64,000 nucleotides of DNA from the NCBI RefSeq assembly GCF_015244675.1, contig NZ_JABCQO010000003.1, positions 124,001-188,000 on the forward strand, read 5' to 3'. The position numbers and the translations under genes are program-made. Of this stretch, positions 1 to 8,176 are shown piece by piece; position 1 is the stretch's first letter; every line of letters begins with the position of its first letter. This DNA comes from Gluconobacter cerevisiae. Lineage in GTDB: Bacteria > Pseudomonadota > Alphaproteobacteria > Acetobacterales > Acetobacteraceae. The notes beneath the pieces are model-generated. The model did no database searches. It worked only from the letters and a program-made list of their open reading frames with translations, and was not told where the DNA came from.

Positions 1-2032
1 TCGGCACCACGACAGCGACCTGCATGCCTGAAAGCGCAGCCACGAATGCCGCCCGCAGTGCTACTTCCGTCTTGCCGAAGCCCACATCGCCACAGATCAG
101 CCTGTCCATTGGACGCCCGGCGCTCATGTCTTCCAGCACATCCGCAATCGCACGGGACTGGTCCTCCGTCTCCATGAACGGAAAGCGCGCGCAGAACTCG
201 TCCCACAGCCCCTCGGCGGGTGCGAGCGTTGGCGCGTCCTTCATGGCGCGGACTGCGGCGGTCTTGATCAGCTCGCCCGCCATGACGCGGATGCGGGACT
301 TCATCTTGGCCTTGCGGGCCTGCCAGGCTGTTCCGCTAAGCTTGTCGAGCTGAACCCCGGCCTGCTCAGAACCGAAACGGCTCAGAAGCTCGATGTTCTC
401 AACCGGCAGAAGAAGGCGCTGCTCCCCGTCATAGAGGATCGATAAGTAATCGTGCGCGACCCGGCCTTCCACGACCGTTTCAAGCCCCACATACCGCCCG
501 ATCCCGTAATCGGAATGAACGACCAGATCCCCGTCCGCAATTTCGCCGACCTGCGAAATGAACTGCTCGCCGCGCTTGCGACGGCGCGGCGGACGCGAGA
601 TCCGCTCGCCCAGAAGGTCCTGTTCGGAGACGAAGCACAGACGGTCCGAGACGAAGCCGCGCTCCAGCCCCAGCGTCAGCAGGCCGGTCGTGCCTTTCGG
701 CATTCCCGCCGCATCCGGCCAGTCGTCATAGGATGTGACCGTGACGCCATGTTCTGCCAGAAGATGCGAAATCCGCTCCCGTGAGCCCCGGCTCCAGGCC
801 GTAACATAGGTGCGCCGTCCGGCCTCGGCCCAGGTTTTCACCTGCTGGCCAAAAGCCTCGAACATCCCTGCCCGCGTTCCGTCCTTCGCACGCGCAAACA
901 GTGGGCCGGGGCGGTATCCCGCATCCACGCCATGCGCCGTATCCGGCATGGCGAACGCGTTCAGAATGACGGACGGCACATCCGCCAGCATCGATTCCCA
1001 GCCGTGTGTATCCAGATAGAGCCGGTGCGGCGGCAGCGGACGATAGGGGATTTCGCCTTCACGCGTCGGAACGCGCCGGGCCTGATAATGATCGGCGATC
1101 ATATCCAGTCGCGCCTTGAGGATCTCCGGTGCGTGCTGGTCGAAACTGACCGCACCACCCGGCAGATAATCCAGCAGCGTTTCCATCTGATGGCCGTCGC
1201 CGTCATGGAACAATGGTAGATAGTGCTCCAGCCCCGGATAGCGCCGACCGTCCGAGACATTCTCGTAAATTGTATCGGATATTGCAGCCGGGCCAAACGA
1301 ATCGCGCCAGCCAGTGCGGAAGCGACTGATGCTGTCGGGGCCCAGCGAGAACTCGGATACCGGGCGCAGTTCGAAGCGCTTCAGGGTCTCGGTGGAGCGC
1401 TGCGTTCCCACGTCGAACGCACGGATGTTCTCGACTTCGTCTCCGAACAGATCGAGCCGGATCGGATCGCTTTCCCCGGCCGGGAACAGATCGAAAATGC
1501 CGCCGCGCGTTGCGAACTCGCCCGCTTCCATGACCGTATCGGTCCGGGTGTAGCCATTGGCGACCAGCAGTTCGATCAGCATGGCCTGATCAAGGCTCTC
1601 GCCCGTCTTCACGCTGATGGACTGTCCCCGAAACGCCGAACGCGGAGGCACACGCTGGATCAGGCTGTGCACGGTCGTCAGAACAATGCGCTGCGCCTTC
1701 GTGGACTCCAGAAGGCGGCAGAGCGTCCCTGCCCGTTCGGCGATCAGAACCGGATTGGGCGAGACGCGGTCGTAAGGCAGACAGTCCCAGGGCGGCAGTC
1801 GCAGGACTTCCACTTCGGGCATGAGCCACGCCAGCATGTCTGCCAGCGCCGCCACAGCAGCATCGTCTCGCGCGACGTGAAGCAGCGGGCCGTCATGCTC
1901 GGCAAGGCGCTGACGGAGAAGAAAGGCCACACTGCCATCAGGCACGCCCCAGACGGTCGGTCCGAAAGACCTGTCGAAGGACGTTGTGGACATTTCACGG
2001 GTCATGGTTTCGTTTTGTTCCATCCTGCTCAT
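1..2032 (-). CDS. mfd: Transcription-repair coupling factor Mfd (N-terminal part; C-terminus lies outside the window)
   Basis: Mfd removes RNA polymerase stalled at DNA lesions and recruits UvrA. About 677 codons are in the window, covering the UvrB-like N-terminal modules, the RNA-polymerase-interacting domain, and the start of the translocase with the Walker A stretch GDVGFGKTE. The frame runs open off the left edge just after a QVAVVVP motif, so the rest of the helicase is missing. The full protein is usually about 1150 residues. The first ATG of MSRMEQNET (2032) is chosen because GGAAGG lies 8 bases upstream; a second ATG at 2023 is possible. It is divergent from recG, with 63 bases between starts. 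Identification is secure. Confidence 0.95.
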   Translation of the reverse strand, partial: MSRMEQNETMTREMSTTSFDRSFGPTVWGVPDGSVAFLLRQRLAEHDGPLLHVARDDAAVAALADMLAWLMPEVEVLRLPPWDCLPYDRVSPNPVLIAERAGTLCRLLESTKAQRIVLTTVHSLIQRVPPRSAFRGQSISVKTGESLDQAMLIELLVANGYTRTDTVMEAGEFATRGGIFDLFPAGESDPIRLDLFGDEVENIRAFDVGTQRSTETLKRFELRPVSEFSLGPDSISRFRTGWRDSFGPAAISDTIYENVSDGRRYPGLEHYLPLFHDGDGHQMETLLDYLPGGAVSFDQHAPEILKARLDMIADHYQARRVPTREGEIPYRPLPPHRLYLDTHGWESMLADVPSVILNAFAMPDTAHGVDAGYRPGPLFARAKDGTRAGMFEAFGQQVKTWAEAGRRTYVTAWSRGSRERISHLLAEHGVTVTSYDDWPDAAGMPKGTTGLLTLGLERGFVSDRLCFVSEQDLLGERISRPPRRRKRGEQFISQVGEIADGDLVVHSDYGIGRYVGLETVVEGRVAHDYLSILYDGEQRLLLPVENIELLSRFGSEQAGVQLDKLSGTAWQARKAKMKSRIRVMAGELIKTAAVRAMKDAPTLAPAEGLWDEFCARFPFMETEDQSRAIADVLEDMSAGRPMDRLICGDVGFGKTEVALRAAFVAALSGMQVAVVVP

Positions 2033-2095
2033 GCCCTATACCTTCCGTTCCATCGCCTGTCAGCCCGAGGAGCACGGGAAGCGCCCGTTGTCACG

Positions 2096-4225
2096 ATGCC
2101 GTCCAAACAGTTCCTGCCCGATTTCGTCTCCCACGCCGACACAGAACACGCGCTCGCCCCGCTTTTCGAGCCGCTGACGAGCCTGCCCGGAATTGGTCCC
2201 CGACATGCCAGCCTGCTGGAAAAGATCGCGGGCGGTCGCCGGGTGCTGGACCTGCTGTTCACCTTGCCGGAGCGGGTGGTTGACCGGCGCATTCTGCGCA
2301 CAGTTGCGGATGGACACAATCTCGTCCCCGGCGAAATCCTGACGGCGCATGTCCGGGTCGTTGCCCTGCGCAAGGCCGGGCGTCCCGGGCAGCCTTCCAT
2401 TATCCGTACCGAAGACGATACCGGGAAGCTTGATCTGGTCTTCTTCCAGACGCGCAACATGCCCAGTCCGACCGTGGGCACCGAGCTTCTCGTATCGGGT
2501 AAAACCGGCAATTTTCAGGGCGAACTGACGATGCCACAGCCCGATCATGTCGTGAGCTGGGCCAAACGCGACAGTTTCCCCTCGCTCGAACCCGTCTGGC
2601 CGCTCACCGCCGGACTTTTCCCCTATACGGTCCGCAAGGCGATGCGTGCCGCTCTGCCCCTCCTGCCCGACCTGCCGGAATGGCTGGACCCGGCCCTTGT
2701 CACCCAAAGGAAATGGCCGTCCTTCACGCAGGCTTTGCGCCTGATGCAATCGCCCGAAATCATCCCGCCGGACATCGCGTGGGAGCCGGTCCGCAACCGT
2801 GCGCTGTCCCGTCTTGCGGCTGACGAACTGCTGGCGGATCAGCTCTGCTTCGGACTCGCACGCCTCAAGGCCCGCGAGCGGCACGGGCGCAGCTTTCCCG
2901 GAACCGGCGCGTTTCAGGAAGAAATGCTCCAGCGCTTCGGGCACAAACCCACCCATGCCCAGACGATGGCCATTGCAGAAATCGCCGCCGATCTTTCAGC
3001 CTCCAACCCCATGATGCGTTTACTTCAGGGCGATGTCGGCGCGGGCAAAACTTTCGTCGCAATGAACGCAATGCTTCAGGTCGTGGAATCCGGTGCTCAG
3101 GCTGCGCTCATGGCACCGACCGAAATCCTCGCTCGCCAGCATTTCGAAACGCTCTCCCGCCTCTGCCCGACGGAATGCGTCTATCTGAGCGGTACGATCA
3201 AAGGCGCGGCCCGGCGCAAGGTGCTCGCGGCCATCGCGGATGGCACGGCAAAAATCGTCATCGGAACGCATGCCCTGTTTCAGGATGGCGTGACCTTCCA
3301 CGATCTCGGCCTCGCCGTCATCGACGAACAGCACCGATTCGGCGTCCGCCAGCGCATGAACCTGAGCGCCAAAGGCGAAGCGACAGACATTCTCGTTATG
3401 ACCGCAACGCCCATCCCCCGAACGCTCCAGCTTATGGAATGGGGCGAGATGAGCGTCAGCCGTCTGGATTCCAAACCGCCCGGACGCCAGCCGATCCGCA
3501 CGACCCTGCACAGCATGGACTCGCTCGACAGCGTGCTTGCAGGCATCAGCCGGGCTTTGCGTGATGGGGTGCAGGTCTTCTGGGTCTGCCCGCTCATCGA
3601 AAACAGTGAAACACAGGCTGCGGCAGCAGCAGAGGAACGCTGGGCCTCGCTGGAGCAGCGGTTTGAGGGGCTTGTGGGTCTTGCGCACGGCAAACAGGAC
3701 ATTACCGTCCGTCAGGAAGCGCTGGATACGTTCCGTCTGGGCAAAACGCGGCTTCTTGTCGCCACGACCGTCATCGAAGTCGGCGTGGACATCCCTGCTG
3801 CGTCCGTCATGGTGATCGAACAGGCCGAACGGTTCGGACTGGCCCAGCTTCACCAGCTTCGTGGCCGCGTCGGTCGCGGCTCGAAACAGTCCTTTTGTCT
3901 CCTTCTCCACGACCGGAGCGCCACGCCCACCGCTGTCCGGCGTCTGAGCCTCCTACGCGACACCAATGACGGTTTTCTGATCGCTGACGAGGACTACAGG
4001 ATCCGCGGGGGCGGAGACATCGCAGGGGACCGCCAGTCCGGCCTTCCCGGCTTTCGTCTGGCACAGGGCGCGCGCCTCGCACTGCTGCTGACCGCCATGC
4101 AGCAGGATAGCGAACGTGAAATCGCCCGTAACCCACAGCTTGAAGGCGTGCGCGGCCATGCACTCAGACTTCTGCTTGAAATATTCGACCGCAATGATAC
4201 CGACAGACTTTTGATTTCCGGTTAG
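2096..4225 (+). CDS. recG: ATP-dependent DNA helicase RecG
   Basis: RecG is a branched-DNA translocase that regresses stalled replication forks and processes Holliday junctions. The protein is 709 residues, normal for the family. It has an N-terminal wedge/OB region, then Walker A GDVGAGKT, the DEQH box in VIDEQHRFG, motif III TATPIPRT and the C-terminal helicase motif RGRVGRG. The frame stays open far upstream to 1223, but that part is antisense to mfd and looks unlike RecG. The ATG of MPSKQFLPDF gives the usual length, although no clear Shine-Dalgarno precedes it. Its TAG stop lies inside the -35 box proposed for the next gene. Confidence 0.96.
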   Translation: MPSKQFLPDFVSHADTEHALAPLFEPLTSLPGIGPRHASLLEKIAGGRRVLDLLFTLPERVVDRRILRTVADGHNLVPGEILTAHVRVVALRKAGRPGQPSIIRTEDDTGKLDLVFFQTRNMPSPTVGTELLVSGKTGNFQGELTMPQPDHVVSWAKRDSFPSLEPVWPLTAGLFPYTVRKAMRAALPLLPDLPEWLDPALVTQRKWPSFTQALRLMQSPEIIPPDIAWEPVRNRALSRLAADELLADQLCFGLARLKARERHGRSFPGTGAFQEEMLQRFGHKPTHAQTMAIAEIAADLSASNPMMRLLQGDVGAGKTFVAMNAMLQVVESGAQAALMAPTEILARQHFETLSRLCPTECVYLSGTIKGAARRKVLAAIADGTAKIVIGTHALFQDGVTFHDLGLAVIDEQHRFGVRQRMNLSAKGEATDILVMTATPIPRTLQLMEWGEMSVSRLDSKPPGRQPIRTTLHSMDSLDSVLAGISRALRDGVQVFWVCPLIENSETQAAAAAEERWASLEQRFEGLVGLAHGKQDITVRQEALDTFRLGKTRLLVATTVIEVGVDIPAASVMVIEQAERFGLAQLHQLRGRVGRGSKQSFCLLLHDRSATPTAVRRLSLLRDTNDGFLIADEDYRIRGGGDIAGDRQSGLPGFRLAQGARLALLLTAMQQDSEREIARNPQLEGVRGHALRLLLEIFDRNDTDRLLISG

Positions 4226-4250
4226 ACAGAAAAATTCACGCCGATATAAT
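4223..4250 (+). promoter_or_regulatory. Candidate sigma70-type promoter for the EAL gene, with a flanking inverted repeat
   Basis: TAGACA (4223-4228) and a perfect TATAAT (4245-4250) are separated by 16 bases. The recG stop codon is part of the -35 element. An inverted repeat, AAATTCAC (4232-4239) and GTGAATTT (4254-4261), straddles the -10 box and would suit a dimeric regulator; it could also act as a weak recG terminator. Predicted by eye only. Confidence 0.5.
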
Positions 4251-4300
4251 ACTGTGAATTTATCAGTAATGCGTTCAACCGAATTTCATGGAGTCCACAA

Positions 4301-6004
4301 ATGGTGAGCAGTCCTGCCAGAGACGCTCAGGAGAAGACAAAGCACGAATACTCTGGCGCCTCTTCAGAACGTCGATCGCTGCTCTTTCGCCTGCTTCTGC
4401 CTGCAACGGGTGGTTCGGCAGTCGCATTGCTCGACATTTCTGAAAACGGAACACCAGTCGTTCTCCAGTCCGCAGGAAGCCTGCCTGCCGCTCTGCACAA
4501 GATGGACGCAGGCAATATCATTCTGGATGCAGAACGCAGACGGGATGGCAAAACCGTTTTTTCGTGCCCGTTTTTTAAAGACTGGTCGCTTATCGGACTA
4601 CCCATTGCGAATCAGGCATATGACAACGGCCCCAGACAGTTCCTCATTGCCCTTCGTCTGGAAGGCAACAGCTTTTCGTCTGTAGCTGAAAGCGCCATGC
4701 AGGGCGTTGCCAACCAGCTTTCAAGTGAAGCCCTGGAACATGCCGGAAGGTCCTCCCTTCCTGACCGCGAAGAAAGCCTTCTGGTTCTGAACCAGTTTAT
4801 CGAAAGAACAGGAAAGCTTTCCCGCCGTGCGGTTTTCAGCCTCATTCATCTTAATCTCGATCATCTCTCACTGATCAACGAGCGTTACGGATGGGATACG
4901 GCTGACCTGATCCTGGCGGAAATGATCCGACGCTTAAAGTGCGTCCTGCCGGAAGGCGCTTTCCTGAGTTCGATCGGGGGCGGTCATTTCATGGTTCTGA
5001 CCCCACCGGGCACAACGGCCGTCACCACCCGGTCTCTGGTGAACGCGATTCTTCAGATTTCCAGCACACCTGTTTCTCTGGAAATAGGGGCTGTTGCTTT
5101 CTCGATTTCTGCAGGCTGGAGCGTGTATCCACAGGATGCCGAAGATGCGAACCAGCTCATTCTCGCTGCACGCGCGGCTCTGACTGAAGCCAACCGTACC
5201 GGGGGCGGCCATGAGCGGCGCGCTAACGCAGAACTCACCAATACCTACGCCATCACGTCCAATCTTGAGCAGGATCTGCTCAAGGCCGTCGAGGATGGCG
5301 CACTTTTCCTCAAGTGGATGCCGATCGTCGATACGGAATCCCAGAAAATCGTTGGTCACGAAGCGTTGTTACGCTGGACCCGCCCCGGACACGGCGAAGT
5401 GGCACCGAACCTGTTCATCCGCTACGCTGAAGAAGCCGGTATCATCGAAGCGCTCGACAGCTGGAGTTTGCGCAATGCCTGTCTGGCTGCGCTGCGCTGG
5501 CCTACCCCGTTACGGGTTTGTGTGAATGTCTCGCCCGTCTGGCTGGTCAATGAGCGGCTTGCTCTCCTTGTCGATACTGTTCTGAAAGAAACGGGGCTTC
5601 CTCCGGGCCGCTTACAGATCGAACTTTCTGAATGTCGGCCATTCGGTCCATCCGATATCGCTTTTCGCGAACTCTCCCGCGTTCGCGCACTCGGCGTACG
5701 GCTTGCCATTGACGATTTTGGGGCTGGGTATTCTTCGCTAGAGCGTCTGCGGATTTATCCGCTGGACCAGATCAAACTCGATCGTGGCTTTGTCCAGTAT
5801 CTGGGTGAAGACATGCGTGCTGACGAAGTGATGTACGCCATCCTGTCTCTGGCACGATCATTGAACATCACCTGTTGCGCAAAGGGCGTGGAAACCGAAC
5901 ACCAGATGGCCTTGCTGGATGCCAATGGTTGTGAGGAAGTTCAGGGCTATCTTCTTGGCGCACCAATCCGCGACAGCCATGTTCCACACCCTGCCATGAC
6001 ATAA
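4301..6004 (+). CDS. Cyclic-di-GMP phosphodiesterase: degenerate GGDEF plus EAL domain
   Basis: 567 residues with no membrane segment, so probably cytosolic. Residues 1-160 are an unrecognised sensor-like region, possibly a GAF fold. Residues about 165-310 resemble a GGDEF domain, but the active loop reads IGGGHF (about 226-230) instead of GG(D/E)EF, so cyclase activity is unlikely. The EAL domain (about 325-565) keeps EALLR (about 354), NVSP, IELSE, DDFGAGYSS (about 470), the lysine of QIKLDR and GVETEHQ, consistent with hydrolysis of c-di-GMP to pGpG. The ATG is 7 bases after GGAG. The gene is monocistronic between its own promoter and a terminator shared with the convergent lpxR-like gene. 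Confidence 0.9.
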   Translation: MVSSPARDAQEKTKHEYSGASSERRSLLFRLLLPATGGSAVALLDISENGTPVVLQSAGSLPAALHKMDAGNIILDAERRRDGKTVFSCPFFKDWSLIGLPIANQAYDNGPRQFLIALRLEGNSFSSVAESAMQGVANQLSSEALEHAGRSSLPDREESLLVLNQFIERTGKLSRRAVFSLIHLNLDHLSLINERYGWDTADLILAEMIRRLKCVLPEGAFLSSIGGGHFMVLTPPGTTAVTTRSLVNAILQISSTPVSLEIGAVAFSISAGWSVYPQDAEDANQLILAARAALTEANRTGGGHERRANAELTNTYAITSNLEQDLLKAVEDGALFLKWMPIVDTESQKIVGHEALLRWTRPGHGEVAPNLFIRYAEEAGIIEALDSWSLRNACLAALRWPTPLRVCVNVSPVWLVNERLALLVDTVLKETGLPPGRLQIELSECRPFGPSDIAFRELSRVRALGVRLAIDDFGAGYSSLERLRIYPLDQIKLDRGFVQYLGEDMRADEVMYAILSLARSLNITCCAKGVETEHQMALLDANGCEEVQGYLLGAPIRDSHVPHPAMT

Positions 6005-6039
6005 AAAAGGCCGCCTTCTTTCAGAAAGACGGCCTTTTC
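6005..6039. terminator. Bidirectional intrinsic terminator between the EAL gene and the lpxR-like gene
   Basis: A hairpin with arms AAAAGGCCG...TTCTTT and AAAGACGGCCTTTT (one small mismatch) has A-rich and T-rich flanks, so it can serve the convergent genes on both strands. Confidence 0.8.
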
Positions 6040-6059
6040 GAATTGTCTGTCGGAGCAGT

Positions 6060-7061
6060 TCAGAACTTTACAGAAAGCTTGAGCGATCCATAGTTGAACA
6101 GACCGGCCTTTTGGGTCTGGAACTGTGCTGTCTGCCAGTTCTGGCTGTAAGACAGGCGTACGCCGTGCCACATCACCGCGACACCAGCATGAACCTCACC
6201 CACATCCCAGATCTTGTTCACATGCGGCGCATTGGGACGAACTGTGCTGCCTTGAAGCGTCACGTCATATCCCACGGCCTGACCTTCGACCCCACCGTAG
6301 AAATACCAGGCGAAAGGTCGAGTCGCACGGAACGCATCCGTTCCGTCCAGCCCCGGACCGATTGTCGCATTGCCGAAATCGCTGTCGAGCCCCTGACCGA
6401 TACGGAACGTCGTCGCCACGTCGGCATAGGTCCGGTAATCACCGGCAGCTCCTGAGATCGCGGGCAGCACGTCAGCATGAATGCCATAAACATTCAGGAC
6501 TGGCAGGCGCCAGATCCGCCCGGCCTGAACCTGAAAGATCGGCTGGTTTGCAAGCTGATGCCCCCAACCCGTGCTCGGCGTATCGCTGATGGCTTTGTGG
6601 AACCCATTCTGGACCTGACGCCCGAGTCCTGATGGACCAAGCATGCCGAACTGGACGCCCATTACGGTCCGGGACAGATCAGTATCGTTGATAAGATTGA
6701 CAGTCCCCAGCAGCAGTCCCGCATAAGGCCGGTCACCCTGCGGGGGATTATCAGCCTGTGTATCGCGCGGCGTATCAATGATCTGCTGCAAACCGATGCT
6801 GATGCGCTGGACGCCTTCTCCCATCAGGATACGGTTCAGCTTTGCAATCGGGCGCGGCAGGTTATCGGTCCCGGAGGTCCAGTTGATGCGCAGACCAGAC
6901 GTATAATACTGATCCGATGTGCCTTTCAGAGTGGAAATGGCGTCATTCTCACCCTGAACAGTCCAGGTTCCATAAGGATCCTGCAATGGTGTCGCCATGG
7001 CGGATGAAGACAGCGCCAGCACGGCAGTGGCTCCAATGGAAAAAGTCAGTCTGCTTCGCAT
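6060..7061 (-). CDS. LpxR-family (DUF2219) outer-membrane lipid A 3'-O-deacylase
   Basis: 333 residues. A signal peptide of about 23 residues ends in SSAMA, and the mature protein ends in phenylalanine (LSVKF), as outer-membrane beta-barrels do. Family motifs are GENDAIS (N39, D40), SDQYYTSG, GDRPYAG and GWGHQL. LpxR removes the 3'-acyloxyacyl chain of lipid A in the outer leaflet. Family members usually have an acidic NEP after the HQL motif, from memory; here it reads NQP, so activity needs checking. The ATG at 7061 follows AGAGG by 5 bases; a GTG two codons upstream is possible but lacks ribosome-site spacing. Family assignment is good, substrate is inferred. Confidence 0.82.
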   Translation of the reverse strand: MRSRLTFSIGATAVLALSSSAMATPLQDPYGTWTVQGENDAISTLKGTSDQYYTSGLRINWTSGTDNLPRPIAKLNRILMGEGVQRISIGLQQIIDTPRDTQADNPPQGDRPYAGLLLGTVNLINDTDLSRTVMGVQFGMLGPSGLGRQVQNGFHKAISDTPSTGWGHQLANQPIFQVQAGRIWRLPVLNVYGIHADVLPAISGAAGDYRTYADVATTFRIGQGLDSDFGNATIGPGLDGTDAFRATRPFAWYFYGGVEGQAVGYDVTLQGSTVRPNAPHVNKIWDVGEVHAGVAVMWHGVRLSYSQNWQTAQFQTQKAGLFNYGSLKLSVKF

Positions 7062-7101
7062 GGGCACCTCTGTTACGCGCGGGATCCGGGACCATCAAGT
7101 A

Positions 7102-7129
7102 CTGGAAAACGTGTGTATGTCATTTCCAG
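7102..7129. repeat. Inverted repeat in the lpxR-like / cold-shock intergenic region
   Basis: CTGGAAA (7102-7108) and TTTCCAG (7123-7129) form perfect 7-base arms around 14 bases. It lies in a 277-base divergent intergenic region that otherwise holds AT-rich sequence, a candidate promoter and T tracts at about 7263-7269. Its role, if any, is unknown. Confidence 0.35.
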
Positions 7130-7145
7130 AAGCGAAATCAAAGTG

Positions 7146-7173
7146 TCGACGGGACACATCACAATCTTAAAAT
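7146..7173 (+). promoter_or_regulatory. Candidate promoter for the cold-shock gene
   Basis: TCGACG (7146-7151) and TAAAAT (7168-7173) are separated by 16 bases. This would give a 5' untranslated leader of about 160 bases, in line with the long leaders of cold-shock genes. It is a weak visual prediction. Confidence 0.3.
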
Positions 7174-7338
7174 TAGCGCGAGTTATGTTTCAGCCCGATA
7201 TTCCCTGTGGCAGAGAAGGAAAAAACCGTGCTACAGCTTATTACAGGAGAAAAGCAGCATCGTTTTTTTCCAAATTTTTGAAATTACGTCACGGCAGGGT
7301 CCGCCCTATCATGACACCCCAGTCTCGGGATTAGACCG

Positions 7339-8043
7339 TTGAGAAACAACAGAACCGACCGCAGCAGCTTCAACTCACCTCGCCGCGGCGGGTTTGACGA
7401 CACATACTCGTCCCAGCCGTCCTATGGCGACCGTGGAGGCTTTGGTGGTGGAAATGGTGGCGGTGGTGGCGGCTACGGCGCACCTCGTCGCAGCAGCAAC
7501 AGCTTCGTCGCAGCTTCAGGCCCGGAAATCAGCTCCCGCGTGAAGTGGTTCAACACCGAAAAGGGTTTCGGTTTCGTTGAACTATCCGATGGCTCGGGCG
7601 ACATCTTCCTGCACGCCAATGCTCTCACCAATGCCGGTGTCAGCGCCGTGAACCCGGGCGCGACCGTTGTGGTCCGCATCGGCCAGGGCCCGAAGGGTCG
7701 TCAGGTCGCTGAAGTTCTCTCCGTTGACGAAAGCACGGCAGAAGCACCGCGCCCGCGCGCTGCTTTCGGCGATCAGCCCCGCTTCGGTGGCGCATCGGCA
7801 CGTCCGGGCCGTCCGGCTCCTGACCTGTCCCGCGCTGAAGATATGCGTGGCACGGTCAAGTGGTACAACGCCACGAAGGGCTTCGGCTTCATTACGCCGG
7901 AATCCGGTGGCAAGGACATCTTTGTCCACGCTTCCGCTCTCGAGCGTTCCGGTCTGCCGACGCTTGACGAAGGTCAGACAATCAACGTTAAGGTTGTTCA
8001 GGGCCAGAAGGGTCCGGAAGCTGCTGAAATCAGCGCTGACTGA
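7339..8043 (+). CDS. Two-domain cold-shock protein with a glycine-rich N-terminus
   Basis: 234 residues carrying two cold-shock (OB-fold) RNA/ssDNA-binding domains. The first (about 66-130) has VKWFNTEKGFGFV and DIFLHANAL; the second (about 170-232) has VKWYNATKGFGFI and DIFVHASAL. Both RNP1 and RNP2 motifs are intact. Residues about 1-60 are rich in Gly, Arg, Ser and Tyr, including a run of glycines, and are likely disordered. The start appears to be TTG at 7339, since no ATG or GTG precedes the conserved part in frame, and the ribosome site is weak. This suggests translation controlled by the leader. Double-CSD proteins are typical of alphaproteobacteria; the exact role is unknown. Confidence 0.9.
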   Translation: MRNNRTDRSSFNSPRRGGFDDTYSSQPSYGDRGGFGGGNGGGGGGYGAPRRSSNSFVAASGPEISSRVKWFNTEKGFGFVELSDGSGDIFLHANALTNAGVSAVNPGATVVVRIGQGPKGRQVAEVLSVDESTAEAPRPRAAFGDQPRFGGASARPGRPAPDLSRAEDMRGTVKWYNATKGFGFITPESGGKDIFVHASALERSGLPTLDEGQTINVKVVQGQKGPEAAEISAD

Positions 8044-8073
8044 ACGACCCGGACTTCGGTCTGAGTAAAAAGA

Positions 8074-8107
8074 GCCGCTGCCAGCTTCTGCTGCAGCGGT
8101 TTTTTTT
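8074..8107 (+). terminator. Intrinsic terminator of the cold-shock gene
   Basis: The stem CCGCTG(C)CAGC / GCTGCAGCGG with loop TTCT is followed by eight T residues. Confidence 0.9.
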
Positions 8108-8140
8108 GTGTCCAGAATTATAGCCGCTGTCTTAAGACAT

Positions 8141-8168
8141 AAAAAAAGGCCGGATCAAATCCGGCCTT
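8141..8168 (-). terminator. Intrinsic terminator of the kdsB-pheA-dapA-smpB operon
   Basis: AAGGCCGGAT and ATCCGGCCTT form a perfect 10-base stem with loop CAA. A run of seven A on the plus strand gives the minus-strand U tract just beyond smpB. Confidence 0.88.
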
Positions 8169-8176
8169 CAGGGTTT

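Noticed and set aside
1223-2095. Open frame in phase with RecG that would extend it to 1000 residues
   Set aside because: It is antisense to mfd, has no RecG similarity, and the usual RecG length is reached from the ATG at 2096.
7113-7334. 73-codon frame in the cold-shock leader
   Set aside because: No ribosome site, no family resemblance, and it overlaps the likely promoter region.
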